Below, in pieces: positions 30,737 to 39,656 of a DNA stretch of 64,000 nucleotides. The DNA lies in the NCBI GenBank assembly GCA_964651705.1, contig CAZYWZ010000003.1, positions 51,154 through 115,153 of the forward strand. Direction: 5' to 3'. The notes beneath the pieces are model-generated. The model worked only from the letters and a program-made list of their open reading frames with translations, ran no database searches and had not been told where the DNA came from. Origin of the DNA: JADLBR01 sp964651705. Its GTDB lineage: Bacteria; Verrucomicrobiota; Verrucomicrobiia; JADLBR01. Numbering within the stretch: the stretch's first letter is position 1; each line of letters starts with the position of its first letter. Position numbers and translations under genes: made by a program.

Positions 30737-31717
30737 TCAGCGGCTGCGGTCATCCAACGGGTGCGACCACCGGAAGGCGACGCACTCGTCGAGCACGACC
30801 GGAATACCGTCCCAGATGCTAGCATACTTCGGCCGCAGCCCAACCGCCTCCCAGAGCAGTCCCGGCCTGACCGGCAGGCAGAGGTTCGCGCCCCGCACCG
30901 CGTCGGGCGTGTAGAGCAGCGGCCTGGACCGCGTCGGTGCCGCCAGGCCCAGGAGCGAGGTGCCCGCAAGCGCCAACCACCGCGGGATGCGGATGACGCG
31001 CAGCGCCGGGTAATGTTCCCTAACCACCGAATAAAACTCACGCCATGTCGCCGGACGGTCGTCGCCAACCGCACTGATCCCGGACCACCCGGTCTCCGCG
31101 ATGCGGATCATCAACCGGGCCGCATCCTCGACATGGAGATGCGCGTAAAGGTTGTCGCCCCGCCCCGGCTGGATCACGGAACCGCGGCGGATCTGCTGGA
31201 AGATGAGGTCCCGCGCCCCGTAGACGTGGGGCAACCGGACCGACGCGAAACTCATGCCGGCCTCTTTCGCGATCTGGCCCAGGCGACCCTCGGCCTCGAG
31301 TTTCGCCCTCGAGTATCCCAGCCGCGAGGTGGCCGGAGTCTCCCGCTCGATCGGCGCCCCCTGCGAATCATACACCAGGAGGCTGCTGGCATAGACAAAA
31401 CGTTTCACGCCAACCTCCCTCGCCGCCTTCATCAATTCGACAGACCCATCGACGATGGAGGGCTTCAGCAGCGTGTAATCCTCGAAGGTCGCCCGCGCCC
31501 CAAGGTGGATGACGGCATCGACGCCCTCCACGATCCGCCGCATGCTGGCCGGGCTCTGCAGATCGCCCTGCATGACCTCGGCATCGAATCCGCGCAAGAG
31601 CGCCCCCCGCGATGGGCGCCGGACGAGCAACCGCGGGCGCGCCCCCGCCGCCGAGAGTTGCCTGGCGACCTCATAGCCAATGAACCCGGTCGCCCCAGTG
31701 ACAAGTATCCTACCCAT
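30737..31717 (-). CDS. NAD(P)-dependent epimerase/dehydratase (extended SDR)
   Basis: A 326-residue Rossmann protein starting at the ATG at 31717: MGRILVTGATGFIGYEVARQ with the TGATGFIG dinucleotide loop. DAVIHLGARATFEDYT follows, then the YSRAKLEAEG catalytic tyrosine/lysine (Y-x3-K). It resembles sterol-dehydrogenase- or dihydroflavonol-reductase-like SDRs whose substrates vary. Its start overlaps the upstream gene by eight bases, and both are SDRs, so they probably work on the same lipid or nucleotide-sugar-type substrate. Confidence 0.85.
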   Translation of the reverse strand: MGRILVTGATGFIGYEVARQLSAAGARPRLLVRRPSRGALLRGFDAEVMQGDLQSPASMRRIVEGVDAVIHLGARATFEDYTLLKPSIVDGSVELMKAAREVGVKRFVYASSLLVYDSQGAPIERETPATSRLGYSRAKLEAEGRLGQIAKEAGMSFASVRLPHVYGARDLIFQQIRRGSVIQPGRGDNLYAHLHVEDAARLMIRIAETGWSGISAVGDDRPATWREFYSVVREHYPALRVIRIPRWLALAGTSLLGLAAPTRSRPLLYTPDAVRGANLCLPVRPGLLWEAVGLRPKYASIWDGIPVVLDECVAFRWSHPLDDRSR

Positions 31718-33179
31718 CCGCCATCGCCTCCGCCGCCGCCTCGGCCCGGCGGCAGATCCCCCGCAGCATCCCCCCAAAGACCAATCCGTGGATGGGATAG
31801 ATCCCATACCAGTACAATAGGCCCCCCAGCCCGACCGGATCGAAGGTCGCCACCTGACGGATGATAGAACCTCCATCTGCCGGTACCACCTCGAACTCGA
31901 GCCAACCCCGGCCCGGGAGCCGCATCTCCGCAGAGAGCCGGAGTCGTCGGTCGGGCGCATAGTCCTCCACCCGCCACCAATCCAGGGCATCGCCCACGCG
32001 CAATTCCTCCGGGTCCCTGCGTCCCCGCCGCACCCCGACACCCCCCACCAGAAGGTCGATGAATCCCCTCACGCGCCACAGCCAATCCGCATAGTACCAC
32101 CCCGCCCTGCCGCCGATGCGCCGGATGGGAGCGAACGCCGCCGCGGGCCGCACCCCCACCCGTCGTTCCCGGATGTCGGCGAGCCGATTCCCGAAACGGG
32201 CCATCGCCCAATCCGGCCGGGCGCCGGAAGACGAGATGGCGTCCGACCACCGCGTCTCCGCGAGCTCACGGTCCTCGTTGGCCAAGGCGTCGGCGATGGC
32301 CTCCCGCATGCCTCGGGGACGGATCCCGAAGACCCTCGACGCCGCATCGTCCCGCACCAGCGTCTCGTGCCGCAGGCTCTCGACCAAAATCCTGCCCACC
32401 CGCGCGTACAGGGGCGTCACGAGCCCCAGCCAGAGGCTGGAGAGCCTCGGCGAAAGCACCGGCACCGGGATCATCAGCCGCCGCAGCCCCCGCAGCCGCG
32501 CGTACTCGCGCATGATCTCCCCATAAGAGACCTGATCGGACCCGCCGATCTCGAAAATGGGATTCCCCGCCGCCTTGGTCTCCAGTCCCGCCGCAAGATA
32601 CTCCAGCAGATCCGAGATCGCGATCGGTTGCGCCCGCACCGAAACCCAGCGCGGGGTCACCATCACCGGCAGACGCTCGGTCAACGCCCGCACCATCTCG
32701 AAAGACAGGCTCCCCGACCCGATGACGATCGAGGCCCGGAACTCGATCGTCGGGACCCCGCTCTCGCGCAGCAAGGCCCCCACCCGTTGCCGACTGCGCA
32801 GGTGCGGCGAGAGCGCCTCGGCATCATCGCCGAGCCCACCCAGATAGATGATGCGACCGACGCCCGCCTCCCGTGCCGCAAGCCCAAAGTTCTCGGCGCC
32901 CTCGCTCTCCATCGCCTCAAACGCCTCTCCCGAGGCCATCGAGTGCACCATGTAGTACGCCGCGCCCACCCCCGCCAGCGCGCGATCCAGGCTCCCTCGA
33001 TCCAGCACATCGCCCGCCACCACCTCCACCCCTTCTGGCACCCGCGACCTCAGGTTCTCCGGATAACGCGCCAGGCACCGCACCCGCTCCCCCCGCTCCA
33101 CCAAAATGCGCAACAGACGCCCCCCGACGTACCCGGAGGCGCCGGTCAGCAAAATCAGTCGCTTGTCATCGATCGGCAT
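31710..33179 (-). CDS. SDR-family NAD(P)-binding protein with C-terminal DUF2867-like domain
   Basis: 489 residues. The N-terminal half is an atypical SDR with LLTGASGYVGGRLLRILVER, YYMVHSMASGEAF and RIIYLGGLGDDAEALSPHLR (the usual active-site Y-x3-K is replaced by the HLRSR region). The C-terminal half (about 320-480) has WYYADWLWRVRGFIDLLVGG and GLLYWYGIYPIHGLVFGGML, typical of the DUF2867 domain joined to SDRs in many bacteria. Function is unknown. It overlaps the epimerase start, giving a two-gene operon. Confidence 0.82.
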   Translation of the reverse strand: MPIDDKRLILLTGASGYVGGRLLRILVERGERVRCLARYPENLRSRVPEGVEVVAGDVLDRGSLDRALAGVGAAYYMVHSMASGEAFEAMESEGAENFGLAAREAGVGRIIYLGGLGDDAEALSPHLRSRQRVGALLRESGVPTIEFRASIVIGSGSLSFEMVRALTERLPVMVTPRWVSVRAQPIAISDLLEYLAAGLETKAAGNPIFEIGGSDQVSYGEIMREYARLRGLRRLMIPVPVLSPRLSSLWLGLVTPLYARVGRILVESLRHETLVRDDAASRVFGIRPRGMREAIADALANEDRELAETRWSDAISSSGARPDWAMARFGNRLADIRERRVGVRPAAAFAPIRRIGGRAGWYYADWLWRVRGFIDLLVGGVGVRRGRRDPEELRVGDALDWWRVEDYAPDRRLRLSAEMRLPGRGWLEFEVVPADGGSIIRQVATFDPVGLGGLLYWYGIYPIHGLVFGGMLRGICRRAEAAAEAMADG

Positions 33180-33280
33180 GGACGAAAATCAGAGACAACG
33201 GTGTACTGGTCCTCGGTTGAGATTGCTAAAAGGTTAGCCGGCATCAACTCGCGCACAAGGTCGCCAACGGGCGCCGCGCG

Positions 33281-33403
33281 GACTCGAAAATTGGGTCGCG
33301 ATGTAGATGGCCTTGGCGCACGCGGACGGTCGATGCGGCAGCGTGCGCCAAGGCGCAGCCTACCATTTTCCGCCCCGGTGGGGCCCCGCGCGCGGGGCAT
33401 TCC
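33281..33403 (+). repeat. Modular intergenic repeat, locus B
   Basis: Head GACTCGAAAATT at 33281, GTAG (33303-33306), a stem-loop with perfect 13-bp arms CCTTGGCGCACGC (33311-33323 and 33341-33353), CTAC (33360-33363) and the tail ATTTTCCGCCCCGGTGG. A related copy with the same head and stem begins at 63949. The rest of the gap 33180-33525 carries another inverted repeat (GCATTCCTGTCTGC against GCAGGCAGGAATGC) and no gene. Confidence 0.75.
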
Positions 33404-33525
33404 TGTCTGCCCCCGGTCGCTCAGGGCCGCCGCCGCAGGCAGGAATGCCTGCGCCACCAGGGGAAGTTCCCCCTTGAAAATGACACGGCGCATCCCCGCG
33501 CCGGCGGCGCGGTCATCCGTCGTGC

Positions 33526-36153
33526 CTATCTCGCTACGGACGGGCGGATCTCATACCAGAGGGTCCTGTGGGCGGGACCGATATGGAACTCGGCGGCACC
33601 ATCGGGCGAGCGGTTGACCTCCACATCCCCCTTGGGTTGGCCCCGCTCATCGAGGGCGCGGACGACGGGGAGGGGCACGCCCTTGGGCACCGCGACCCGG
33701 AGGCGCGCGGGGATGCATTCCACCAGCGCCGGCGCGCGGCCCCAGTCGCGCCCCACCGTGGTCTTGTCCTTGTCCTTCCAACCCATGCCCGTGTTCTCGG
33801 TGAAACCCGTGGCGACGAGGAGCGCGCGCTTCGGCGCGGGAAACTCTCCCTCCAGGGCCGTGAGGGCAACCGTGCACCACCCCTGGATCGTGCGCCCGAC
33901 CTCGGCGTCGACGCCATCGCCCAGATCCACTCGCCGCCCATCGGCCGCACCGATTAGCGCCTTGGTCCGCGGCGAACGCACGACGAACAGGCCCCTGCCC
34001 GACTCGTCGAGATCCCACGACAGGCGGCCATCCGCCGCCCCCAAGCGCGTCGCGCCATCGAGCGATGGCGTCGCGGGGCTCGGGCCAGCGGCCTTGAGGT
34101 CCAATTCGATGCGCCGCGCGATCGCGTGCCGCAGGTCGGCGCCGAAGTGCTCGACGGCCACGACGCCCCAATGGCGCCCGGCCGTGGCGATGTGCGCGAT
34201 CTCGCGTTCGGAATCGAAAGGCAGGGTCAGCACCTCCGGGGCGGGCGCGATGTCGCCGCGCACGAAGAGCGCAGATGCGGCGGGCACGTTGGCCCAGGCC
34301 GTCGAGTGGCGGCCCAAATCGAAGAATCCCGTCATGGCCTCCGAGGGGATGTCCGCATCGCGATGTGCGTAGGTATATAGAAATAGCGCGTCCCAGTCCT
34401 GGAGCGCGGCAAAGGCGGCCAGCATCAGCGGCCCCTCGGAGGCGTGGGGGTTGGGCGCGGGGTGATTGTACTCGCTCACCATGTGCGGCCTCCCCGCGAC
34501 GCGGCAGAAGGCCAACCGCGTCAGGGTCGCGTGCTGCGGCTCATCCACCATCGACTTGTTCGAGACGATCCAGTTGTCCTGGTCCCAGTCGCGCCCCGGG
34601 AACCTAGGGTGTTGCCAGTAGGCGTGGGTGTCCACCACATCCATGTCCGCCATGAGGTTCGGCGTGCTGTTGCCCACGATCGTGCCGACGATCGGGGCGG
34701 CTACGCGTAACTCTTCCCGCAAGAACCGCCGCATCTCGTTCCAATGGCGGCGCTCGGTCTCCCAGAGGAACCGCACCCAGTCGCGTCTCGCCTCCGGCGT
34801 CATGCCGCGGGCGCCCGTCGAAACGGGCACCGCGATCGTCCCCTTCTCCAGTGATTCGTTCTCGCCCAACCCCGTGCGCCCCCCCGGCCGCATCGACATG
34901 TCGTCAAAACGAAAGGTCGCGCCCCCTTGATTCAGGTCGGTGAATCCCAGCCTCGCGTTGTCGTCATCCCGCGGGGCGAGGAACACGAAGGAGAACTCCC
35001 GCCATTCCGGCCCCAGTTCGATGGGCGCGCTGAACCCCAGCGCCTCCCACGGCTCGCGTGCCTGCATCAGGGTCACGTCCACCTTCCGCTTCGAGTCCGC
35101 CGCCGCGCGAAAACGGACCGTGTACAACTGACCGGCGCGGATCTTCAGACCCGACTGGTTAACCTGCACGTGCCACCCCTCGGCGCCCGTCTTGCGGACC
35201 GCCAACCGCATCGCGCCCTCCGGGCACGCCACGTCGGCCTCCGCCCCGCCGTGCCGCTCGATGCTCCACGCCTCGATGCCACGCCCGAAATCGCCATTCG
35301 CGATCATCTCGGGACCCGGCGCCTCGTTGCGCGCCTTCCACCCCTCCGCGAGACGGGCGGTCTGCCCATAACGGGCCACCAGCCACGCGTTCCATTGCCG
35401 CGCCAGATCCGCCGCGAATGGCTCCGGCAGCGCATCCAACTGCCGCCCGAACCACTGATGCATGAGGCCGTTCTCGTTATTGATCTCCACCATCGCCACC
35501 GCCGGGTCCTCCGCATAGGTCCGGCCCGTGTGCGGATTCTTGTGCGTCAGGAGGCGCCGCGCGTATTCCTTTTGCGACCTGAGATGCGGCTCGTGGAAAA
35601 ATCCGATCGCGTGCGCCGTCTTCCAATCCAGATCGTTGATCTTTGGATCGACGCCATCCCCTACGCCAAAACGCCGCCCCACCAGCAGATTCAGGTTGAT
35701 ATAGATCCCCCGTCGCTCCAGCGCATGGACGAAGAAATCCAGGCGCTCCAGGGCGTCGGCATTAAAATTGAGATTGGATCCGGAGCCGTAATCGATCAGC
35801 CGCGTGTCGCCCCACGTCGAATCCAGAAAATGGAACCGCACCGCGTTGATGCCAAACTTCGCCATCCTCGCCGCGATCGCCTCCGCCTTGTCTCGTGCCG
35901 GGAAACAGGCCCCGGCGGTCACGTTGACCCCGAACAGCCGCAGCCTCTCCTTCCCCGCGAAGAGATGCCCGCCCCTCACCTCGACCCGACCCCGCGACCC
36001 CGCCTCCCGCCGGTCGGCCGCCGCGGGCACCAGCTCGGGCGCCGCGCCGTCATCCCAGGGCAGCACAAAAGGGACAAGTTCTTGGGCCGACGCCCGAGCT
36101 GCAACCAGGAGCGCGAAAACCAGCGCCGCCCCGCAAAATGTTTGGTGTATCAT
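33526..36153 (-). CDS. Exported GH-A clan glycoside hydrolase with inserted carbohydrate-binding module
   Basis: An 875-residue secreted enzyme (signal MIHQTFCGAALVFALLVAAR, cleavage after ARASA). The TIM barrel has LRLFGVNVTAGACFPARDKA and INAVRFHFLD at the front, the acid/base Glu227 in VEINNENG and the nucleophile Glu561 in MVSEYNHP, as in GH5-like families. Between them, about residues 285-425, lies a jelly-roll CBM4/9-like segment (NGDFGRGIEAWSIERHGG, VRFRAAADSKRKVDVTLMQA, FRFDDMSM). The C-terminal third is beta-rich. Natural substrate is unknown; plant or algal polysaccharide is likely. Divergent from the ECF sigma gene. Confidence 0.85.
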   Translation of the reverse strand: MIHQTFCGAALVFALLVAARASAQELVPFVLPWDDGAAPELVPAAADRREAGSRGRVEVRGGHLFAGKERLRLFGVNVTAGACFPARDKAEAIAARMAKFGINAVRFHFLDSTWGDTRLIDYGSGSNLNFNADALERLDFFVHALERRGIYINLNLLVGRRFGVGDGVDPKINDLDWKTAHAIGFFHEPHLRSQKEYARRLLTHKNPHTGRTYAEDPAVAMVEINNENGLMHQWFGRQLDALPEPFAADLARQWNAWLVARYGQTARLAEGWKARNEAPGPEMIANGDFGRGIEAWSIERHGGAEADVACPEGAMRLAVRKTGAEGWHVQVNQSGLKIRAGQLYTVRFRAAADSKRKVDVTLMQAREPWEALGFSAPIELGPEWREFSFVFLAPRDDDNARLGFTDLNQGGATFRFDDMSMRPGGRTGLGENESLEKGTIAVPVSTGARGMTPEARRDWVRFLWETERRHWNEMRRFLREELRVAAPIVGTIVGNSTPNLMADMDVVDTHAYWQHPRFPGRDWDQDNWIVSNKSMVDEPQHATLTRLAFCRVAGRPHMVSEYNHPAPNPHASEGPLMLAAFAALQDWDALFLYTYAHRDADIPSEAMTGFFDLGRHSTAWANVPAASALFVRGDIAPAPEVLTLPFDSEREIAHIATAGRHWGVVAVEHFGADLRHAIARRIELDLKAAGPSPATPSLDGATRLGAADGRLSWDLDESGRGLFVVRSPRTKALIGAADGRRVDLGDGVDAEVGRTIQGWCTVALTALEGEFPAPKRALLVATGFTENTGMGWKDKDKTTVGRDWGRAPALVECIPARLRVAVPKGVPLPVVRALDERGQPKGDVEVNRSPDGAAEFHIGPAHRTLWYEIRPSVAR

Positions 36154-36339
36154 TTAAAACGCCTTTCCTGCCTTCGTTCCAGTTTGGACGCCGGATACTA
36201 CCAGCGCCCATTCCCCTCAGGCAATGCCTCAACCCGCACACCAAATCCTCGCGTGACGCACTACCCGAGGGTGCAGCGCTCGGCGATGAAGGACACGAGA
36301 TCTTTTTCGCGCTGCGGCACACCCTCAAACGCCACGTTT

Positions 36340-36366
36340 GTAACAAGGGGCACCACCCGCTTAATC
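36340..36366 (+). promoter_or_regulatory. Candidate ECF-sigma promoter upstream of the sigma factor gene
   Basis: GTAACA (36340-36345), 13 bp, then GCTTAATC (36359-36366), followed 13 bp later by the ATG of the sigma gene at 36380. The same pair with exactly the same spacing occurs before the kinase gene at 37510-37536. Sites of the type (T)GTAAC with a downstream -10 are known for ECF factors, so this is probably an autoregulated promoter. Confidence 0.6.
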
Positions 36367-36379
36367 TAAAGGCAGGGCG

Positions 36380-37129
36380 ATGACGGACACGGCAAAATCC
36401 ACAGATCGCGCATCGGTCTTCGCCACCACGAGGTGGTCGGTGGTCCTCGCGGCACAAGACCGCGCCTCCCCGGAATCAGCGTCGGCGCTCGAGACCCTGT
36501 GCCGGACGTACTGGTACCCGCTCTACGCGTTCGTCCGCCGCCAAGGCCGCGGGCCCGAGGACGCACAGGATCTCACCCAGGCCTTCTTCGCGAAGCTGTT
36601 GGAGAAGCATTACCTCCGCGCCGCCGCCCGCGAGAAGGGCCGATTCCGGACATTCCTGCTGGTGGCGTTCAAGCGATTCCTCGCCAACGAGTGGGATCGG
36701 TCGCGCCGACTGAAGCGCGGGGGCGGACTGGCCCCGGTGCCATTCGACACGGAGGTCGCCGAACAACGCTACGGGGCCGAACCCCCCACCGAAATGCTCC
36801 CGGCAGATCATGTCTTCGAACGCCGATGGGCCGTGACGCTCCTCGAAACGGCGCTGGAACGCCTGCGAGCGGAATATGTCGGCCATGGCAAAGGCGACGA
36901 GTTCGATTCGCTCAAGGAATGCCTGGCCGCCGCGCGCGGCGAGATCGCCTACGACCGGTTGGCCGGGGGAATGGGCCTGACCGAGGGCGCCACCCGGGTC
37001 GCGGTGCACCGATTGAGAAAGCGGTTCCGGGAACTGTTTCGCGAGACCATCGCGGACACCGTCTCGGATCCCGCCGAGGTCGATGACGAACTCCGGCACG
37101 TGGCCTCGGTCCTCAGCCGGGGAGTTTGA
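36380..37129 (+). CDS. ECF-family RNA polymerase sigma factor
   Basis: 249 residues. Region 2 has FATTRWSVVLAAQD, ETLCRTYWYPLYAFVRRQGR and DAQDLTQAFFAKLLEKHYLR (residues about 15-80). Region 4 has AYDRLAGGMGLTEGATRVAV followed by HRLRKRFRELFRETIADTV. The FATTRWS start and the size fit an ECF group common in planctomycetes and verrucomicrobia, often found next to a Ser/Thr kinase instead of an anti-sigma factor, as here. The GTAACA-N13-GCTTAATC motif just ahead of both genes suggests it reads its own promoter and the kinase promoter. Confidence 0.9.
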   Translation: MTDTAKSTDRASVFATTRWSVVLAAQDRASPESASALETLCRTYWYPLYAFVRRQGRGPEDAQDLTQAFFAKLLEKHYLRAAAREKGRFRTFLLVAFKRFLANEWDRSRRLKRGGGLAPVPFDTEVAEQRYGAEPPTEMLPADHVFERRWAVTLLETALERLRAEYVGHGKGDEFDSLKECLAAARGEIAYDRLAGGMGLTEGATRVAVHRLRKRFRELFRETIADTVSDPAEVDDELRHVASVLSRGV

Positions 37130-37270
37130 ATTTTCTGGCAAGCTTCGCCGGCGGCGCGCCGCGGGACATTATTTTTGGGGAAACTCGACACCCGCTGCCG
37201 CCTGGCACAGGCGGCCTACAGATGTTGTGGGGCGTCTCTGCGCCAGGGGGTGAAGTTTCTGGCCAGACAT

Positions 37271-37383
37271 CATGCCCCGCTCGCGGGGCGCCACCGGGGA
37301 GGAAAATGTAGGGCGCGAAATCCCTTTCGCGCCATGGGCAACCGGCCGGGCCATCGTGGCGCGGATGGGAATCCGCGCCCTAC
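37271..37383 (-). repeat. Modular intergenic repeat, locus E (inverse orientation)
   Basis: Read on the minus strand: GTAG (37380-37383), stem-loops built on GGCGCGGAT/ATCCGCGCC and GGCGCGAA/TTTCGCGCC, CTAC (37308-37311), then the tail ATTTTCCTCCCCGGTGG and GCGGGGCATG. The tail matches locus B at 33364-33403. The gap 37130-37544 also contains a GCCGCCTG/CAGGCGGC hairpin, a CCCAAGCT/AGCTTGGG hairpin at about 37419-37437, and the kinase promoter; it holds no gene. Confidence 0.7.
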
Positions 37384-37509
37384 AACGCCAAGCCCTCGGC
37401 CTATTTTCTTTTCTTGTTCCCAAGCTCCAGCTTGGGAGCAATTCATGGTTCAAGATGGGAGCGTCCATCGAAAAGAGGTTTCGGGTCAGACGATCCGGGC
37501 TAAATTCTC

Positions 37510-37536
37510 GTAACAGGACGACGCGAACGCTTAATC
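37510..37536 (+). promoter_or_regulatory. Candidate ECF-sigma promoter of the kinase gene (leaderless)
   Basis: GTAACA (37510-37515), 13 bp, GCTTAATC (37529-37536), and the ATG at 37545 only eight bases later. The match to the sister site at 36340-36366 is exact in both boxes and in spacing. Transcription would begin at or next to the start codon, so the mRNA would have no leader. Confidence 0.6.
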
Positions 37537-37544
37537 CAAGGGTG

Positions 37545-39656
37545 ATGAACGAAAATACGTCCGCGACCTGTCCCCGATGCGGGTCGGCCCTGTCGGCCGA
37601 CGCCCCAGAAGGCCTGTGCCCCCGCTGCCTGGGCGCGTTTCACCTCAGCCCCGAGACCGCCATCCCCGCCGAAGCCGCCGCCGCGCAACCGCCGCCCGCG
37701 CCCGAAGACATCGCCCCCCAGTTCCCGCAGCTGGAGATCTTGGAATGCCTGGGCCGCGGCGGCATGGGCGTCGTGTACAGGGCACGGCAGAAATCCCTCG
37801 ACCGCCTGGTCGCCCTAAAGATCCTGGCGCCAGAGCGAGAGAAGGACCCAGAGTTCGCCGCCCGATTTGCCCGAGAGGCGCAGGCCCTCGCGCGACTCGA
37901 TCACCCCCACATCGTCACCGTCTACGACTTCGGCCAGGCCAATGGTTTCTTCTACCTGCTGATGGAGTTCGTCGATGGCGTCAACCTCCGCCAGGCGCTG
38001 CGCGCCGGACGATTCACGCCCGCCCAGGCGCTGGCCGTCGTCCCCCAGATCTGTGACGGGCTCCAGTTCGCCCACGACCGCGGCATCGTCCACCGCGACA
38101 TCAAACCCGAGAACATCCTGCTCGACCGCGGGGGCCGGGTGAAGATTGCAGACTTCGGGGTCGCGAAGATCCTCGGCGGCGAGATGCCGCCCGCGGCGGC
38201 CGGCGCGGCCGAACCCGAAGGTCTCACGCGGGCTAGTGGCGTCGTCGGTACCCTGCCCTACATGGCGCCCGAGCAACTCACCCGCCCCATCGATGTCGAT
38301 CACCGCGCCGACATCTATAGCCTCGGGGTCGTCTTCTATGAAATGCTCACCGGCGAACTCCCCGCCGCGCGCATCGAACCGCCATCGAAAACGGTCCTCG
38401 TCGACGTCCGCCTGGACGAGGTCGTCTTGCGAGCCTTGGAGAACGAGCCCGCGCGGCGCTACCAGCGCGCAGGGGAGGTCGGGACCCGGGTCGCGACCAT
38501 CGCGAGCACGCCGCAGGAACCGCCGGGAAGTTCTCGATCGAAGGCGGCGTTGGAGGATTTTCTGACATGGGCACCCTTCCGCTCACCGCTGACCCGCGAG
38601 ATCTGCGCCCACATGACGGAGGCGGAGAAACGCGGGGCCACAACGCGGGCGCTGCTGTTTGGCCTGTGGAATGCGATGACGTTCTTCGGCCCGCTGTTCT
38701 GCGTCACCTTCGTGTCCCTGCCGGGCCCGATGCGCTGGATGTACGGCGCCGCCATCCTGGTGATCGGCCTTTCGTTTTATCCCAAGTGGCTGCGCATGCA
38801 TCGGGAGTTTCTCGCCTCCACGTCATGGGCGCGGGCAAAGGGCATCACGCCGGAGCAATTGAAGGGGCACTCCCCACTCGGCCTGACAAAGGCGACGAGG
38901 CGATGGACGCTCTGGGGCGTCTTGATCGCGGTCGCCGCGGGGATCCGCGGGTTCGTGCTCGCACCCTACGTCGTCGTCACCGATGCTCTCCACCCGGAAA
39001 TCCCGCGCGAGAGCTACGTGCTGGTGAACCAACTCGCGCGCTCGTTCGCCCCGGGCGACATCATCGTCTATCGGGACGCCGGCCGGGCAAAGGTGGCCCG
39101 CGTGATGGAACCCGGCCCCAAGAAAGGTCTCCTGCACATTCAATACGCCGGAGAAAAACCCGTGCTCCTCCAGGCGAAGCTCGCGAAAGGCAAGGTGATC
39201 TTCAACACCCGGCCGGCCTCTCAGTCGGAAGGCCAGGCACGGCAAGCCGTCCCCGAGCCCAGGACACCGACACCCTCGGCCCCGGGCATCTCCCACGTGG
39301 ACGTGGCCGGCGGCAAGGCAGTCATCGAGGGGCGGGCCACCCCCGATTCGCACTTCATCTTGGCGGTCGGCGACAGCCACACGAGCTGCGGCTTCCTCAA
39401 CGACTTGCCGTTCACCGCGATCATCGAGCCCGTCGACAGGGACCGCGGATTCGCCTGCACGATCAAGGACTCGGTCGGCAACGCGCTCCTGACCCTCGGC
39501 AACAGCCGCGTCGGCGCCATGACCTATGAGTCCGGCCATGTCGTGTTCCTCGACGGTGCCCCGTCACCCGAACCCGACGGCTCTTACGTCATAGGAGAAT
39601 TCCGGCCCAAGAAGGGCCAGCCGATCCCGATCTCGGTGCGGCTGGGAGATCCCTAG
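37545..39656 (+). CDS. Zinc-ribbon Ser/Thr protein kinase with membrane segments and inactive signal-peptidase-like domain
   Basis: 703 residues. In order: a zinc ribbon (CPRCGSALSADAPEGLCPRC, about 9-28); a Hanks-type kinase (about 60-330) with GRGGMGVVYRA, VALKIL, HRDIKPENILLDRG, DFGVAK and MAPEQL; a pair of hydrophobic segments (LFGLWNAMTFFGPLFCVTFV and nearby) and a further helix (WTLWGVLIAVAAGIRGFVLA); a segment like type I signal peptidase (about 475-550, SYVLVNQLARSFAPGDIIVY) in which the positions of the catalytic Ser and Lys are both Ala (about 481 and 518); and a C-terminal beta-rich domain of unknown type. It is paired with the ECF sigma gene and probably controls it. Confidence 0.88.
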   Translation: MNENTSATCPRCGSALSADAPEGLCPRCLGAFHLSPETAIPAEAAAAQPPPAPEDIAPQFPQLEILECLGRGGMGVVYRARQKSLDRLVALKILAPEREKDPEFAARFAREAQALARLDHPHIVTVYDFGQANGFFYLLMEFVDGVNLRQALRAGRFTPAQALAVVPQICDGLQFAHDRGIVHRDIKPENILLDRGGRVKIADFGVAKILGGEMPPAAAGAAEPEGLTRASGVVGTLPYMAPEQLTRPIDVDHRADIYSLGVVFYEMLTGELPAARIEPPSKTVLVDVRLDEVVLRALENEPARRYQRAGEVGTRVATIASTPQEPPGSSRSKAALEDFLTWAPFRSPLTREICAHMTEAEKRGATTRALLFGLWNAMTFFGPLFCVTFVSLPGPMRWMYGAAILVIGLSFYPKWLRMHREFLASTSWARAKGITPEQLKGHSPLGLTKATRRWTLWGVLIAVAAGIRGFVLAPYVVVTDALHPEIPRESYVLVNQLARSFAPGDIIVYRDAGRAKVARVMEPGPKKGLLHIQYAGEKPVLLQAKLAKGKVIFNTRPASQSEGQARQAVPEPRTPTPSAPGISHVDVAGGKAVIEGRATPDSHFILAVGDSHTSCGFLNDLPFTAIIEPVDRDRGFACTIKDSVGNALLTLGNSRVGAMTYESGHVVFLDGAPSPEPDGSYVIGEFRPKKGQPIPISVRLGDP

